Source: JBFXAN01 sp050184225 (GTDB taxonomy: Bacteria > Chloroflexota > Dehalococcoidia > CAUJGQ01). From it: DNA of 7,716 nucleotides. The first letter of the stretch is position 1. Each line of letters starts with the position of its first letter. Below, piece by piece: positions 6,935 to 7,716 of this stretch. The DNA lies in contig JBFXAN010000239.1 of NCBI GenBank assembly GCA_050184225.1, positions 1-7,716 on the forward strand, read 5' to 3'. The position numbers and the translations under genes were made by a program. The notes beneath the pieces are model-generated. The model worked only from the letters and a program-made list of their open reading frames with translations. It ran no database searches and had not been told where the DNA came from.

Positions 6935-7035
6935 TTGGGGAACCCCAGCTGGCCTTCGCCGCATGGTTCCCCAACCCCCTCCGAACGGGGGCGCTGCCCC
7001 CGATACCCTCGGTTAGGGCGGTGCGGGCAGCGCCC
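6935..7035. repeat. Different inverted-repeat cluster in the nuoA-nuoC spacer
   Basis: Three overlapping inverted repeats not matching the other family: TTGGGGAACC / GGTTCCCCAA (6935-6944 / 6965-6974), CGGGGGC / GCCCCCG (6986-6992 / 6996-7002), and GGGCGCTGCCC / GGGCAGCGCCC (6989-6999 / 7025-7035). The last two share bases, so they are alternative folds. The cluster starts directly at the nuoA stop and ends just before the nuoC ribosome site. No T-run follows, so it is not a classical terminator. No nuoB remnant is readable in it. Confidence 0.7.
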
Positions 7036-7407
7036 TTACTTGAACTCGAGAGCCTTCTTCCGCCAGTCATAAGCAAGGCCGACGCCAAGGATGGCGATGA
7101 AGAGCAACCCGTTGAGCAGTCCGAAGAGGGCGGTCTGGCCGAGCGACACGGCCCAGGGGTAGAGCAGCAGCGTTTCAACATCGAAGACGACGAAGAGCAG
7201 CGCGAAGACATAGTAGCCGACATGGAACTGGACGTTCGAGGGTCCTTCCGTCTCGACACCGCACTCGTAGGTATCGAGCTTGATCTTGTTCGGGTTGTTG
7301 GGCCGGATCTTGAACCGGCCGAGCACCATTGAGACGACGATGGCGACGGCCGGCAGGGAGATACCGACGGCCAGGAGCATGCCGATGTGTCCCCACTCGC
7401 CCAGCAT
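7036..7407 (-). CDS. nuoA: NADH-quinone oxidoreductase subunit A
   Basis: Small membrane subunit of complex I (ND3 homologue), 123 residues, normal length. Three helices lie near 9-29, 63-83 and 92-112. The first loop carries YECGVET (47-53); its C49 matches the ND3 loop cysteine at the quinone site. Helix 2 has FVVFDVETLLLYPWA, with the conserved acidic pair D76 and E78. The ATG has a strong GGGAGG ribosome site (7418-7413, spacing 5). It is the first gene of the cluster, with a promoter-like sequence about 45 bases upstream. The next gene is nuoC, not nuoB. Confidence 0.97.
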   Translation of the reverse strand: MLGEWGHIGMLLAVGISLPAVAIVVSMVLGRFKIRPNNPNKIKLDTYECGVETEGPSNVQFHVGYYVFALLFVVFDVETLLLYPWAVSLGQTALFGLLNGLLFIAILGVGLAYDWRKKALEFK

Positions 7408-7449
7408 TGCGGCCTCCCGATTGTGAAAGTCGTCGCGTGATGTGGGTGG

Positions 7450-7477
7450 AGTGTAGCAGGGTGGTGCGGTTGGTCAA
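7450..7477 (-). promoter_or_regulatory. Putative sigma-70-type promoter of the nuo cluster
   Basis: On the minus strand TTGACC (7477-7472, 5/6 to consensus) and TACACT (7455-7450, 4/6) are separated by 16 bases. Transcription would start near 7443, giving a leader of about 35 bases that contains the nuoA ribosome site. This is the best promoter match seen upstream of any gene here. It lies between the nuoA start and the palindrome at 7500-7543. It has not been tested, and close matches can arise by chance. Confidence 0.6.
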
Positions 7478-7499
7478 AGTGGACAGACGGCGGCCAGCT

Positions 7500-7543
7500 G
7501 GCCCTCACCCCCGGCCCCTCTCCCGTCGGGACGGGAGAGGGGA
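7500..7543. repeat. Single left-type arm upstream of nuoA
   Basis: It starts GGCCCTCACCCCCGGCCCCT, identical to the left arm at 2170. A hairpin follows with stem 7515-7527 / 7530-7542 (13 bp) and an AGT inner flank. No matching right arm is visible in the remaining 173 bases, where a transposase-like ORF begins instead. It is either a solitary copy or an element split by an insertion. Confidence 0.75.
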
Positions 7544-7634
7544 GTACGCGGTGACCATGAGCATCAGCGTGTCGATCGGTCAGACAGTACTAAGGCGACT
7601 GATGTGGGTTAGTGAGATGAGTTGGCAGAGTGAA

Positions 7635-7685
7635 TCCTCGGTCGGATGGTGGTTGTTGCGAGGCAACGACCATGACGACCGAGGA
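7635..7685 (+). promoter_or_regulatory. Strong hairpin enclosing the transposase start codon
   Basis: Outer stem TCCTCGGTCG (7635-7644) with CGACCGAGGA (7676-7685), 10 bp and perfect. Inner stem GGTTGTTGC with GCAACGACC, 9 bp with one G-U pair in RNA, and a GAG loop. The ATG at 7672-7674 falls at the internal junction between the stems. A structure here would hide the start region in transcripts entering from outside, a known way insertion sequences limit transposase expression (for example IS10 and the IS200 group). The function is inferred. Confidence 0.6.
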
Positions 7686-7716
7686 CTTGCTCATTGTACT
7701 GTTCTGCGCGATCGAC
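7672..7716 (+). CDS. Start of a putative IS982-like transposase, cut by the window edge
   Basis: Fifteen codons are visible: MTTEDLLIVLFCAID, open to the window end. A short acidic start followed by a hydrophobic stretch and a C-x-[IV]-D motif resembles the N-terminus of IS982-family transposases of the 'EDLxxxVFCxIDD' type. Fifteen residues cannot prove it. Support comes from the hairpin over the start codon, transcription away from the nuo cluster, and the visibly lower GC from about 7560 onward. No ribosome site stands out and no terminal inverted repeat was recognised. Another small protein remains possible. Confidence 0.4.
   Translation, partial: MTTEDLLIVLFCAID

Noticed and set aside
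6916..7035. Remnant of nuoB between nuoA and nuoC
   Set aside because: No cysteine-containing nuoB-like segment is readable in any minus-strand frame; the spacer is inverted repeats.
51..7542. GC-rich hairpins as Rho-independent terminators
   Set aside because: None is followed by a T-run on either strand, and several sit inside an evidently continuous operon or in a coding frame.
30..7543. Repeated palindromes as a CRISPR array
   Set aside because: Copies are far apart, of varying sequence and in inverted pairs, without regular spacers.
7565..7593. Promoter for the divergent ORF using TACTAA at 7588-7593
   Set aside because: No convincing -35 hexamer at the right distance; could be chance.

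Overview
The window is most of a respiratory complex I (NADH:quinone oxidoreductase, Nuo) gene cluster. All its genes lie on the minus strand, so transcription runs from high to low coordinates: nuoA, nuoC, nuoD, nuoH, nuoJ, nuoK, a 64-residue unknown ORF, nuoL. High GC, the style of the proteins and many GC-rich palindromes between genes suggest a Chloroflexota-type bacterium, perhaps near Thermomicrobia. That placement is an inference from general resemblance, not from a marker gene.

Layout from the transcription start: a good sigma-70-like promoter (7477-7450) precedes nuoA (7407-7036). A 120-bp spacer with its own inverted repeats separates it from nuoC (6915-6247). A 189-bp inverted-repeat element fills the gap to nuoD (6034-4931), which overlaps nuoH (4934-3615) by ATGA. 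A second element covers the nuoH end and the gap to nuoJ (3468-2857), which overlaps nuoK (2873-2559). Nine bases later comes the small ORF (2549-2355), then a third element, then nuoL (2168-93, GTG start). One arm of a further element follows nuoL and runs off the window. Upstream of nuoA, beyond one more arm, a divergent plus-strand ORF begins at 7672. It looks like the start of an IS982-like transposase and has a strong hairpin over its start codon.

The encoded proteins form the quinone-site and proton-pumping parts of complex I. NuoC and NuoD are the 30- and 49-kDa-type subunits, NuoH is the membrane quinone-channel subunit, NuoA/J/K are small membrane subunits and NuoL is the distal antiporter-like pump. 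Every iron-sulfur or flavin subunit (NuoB, E, F, G, I) is absent here. NuoM and NuoN, if linked, would lie beyond position 1.

The core genes are ordinary. The unusual part is the repeats. A family of roughly 165-190-bp paired-palindrome elements occupies nearly every gap. They supply Shine-Dalgarno-like sequence to nuoD and nuoL in a form that can be sequestered by long pairing, and one encodes the NuoH C-terminus. A heptanucleotide tandem repeat sits directly behind the nuoH start codon. I see no convincing new multi-gene system.
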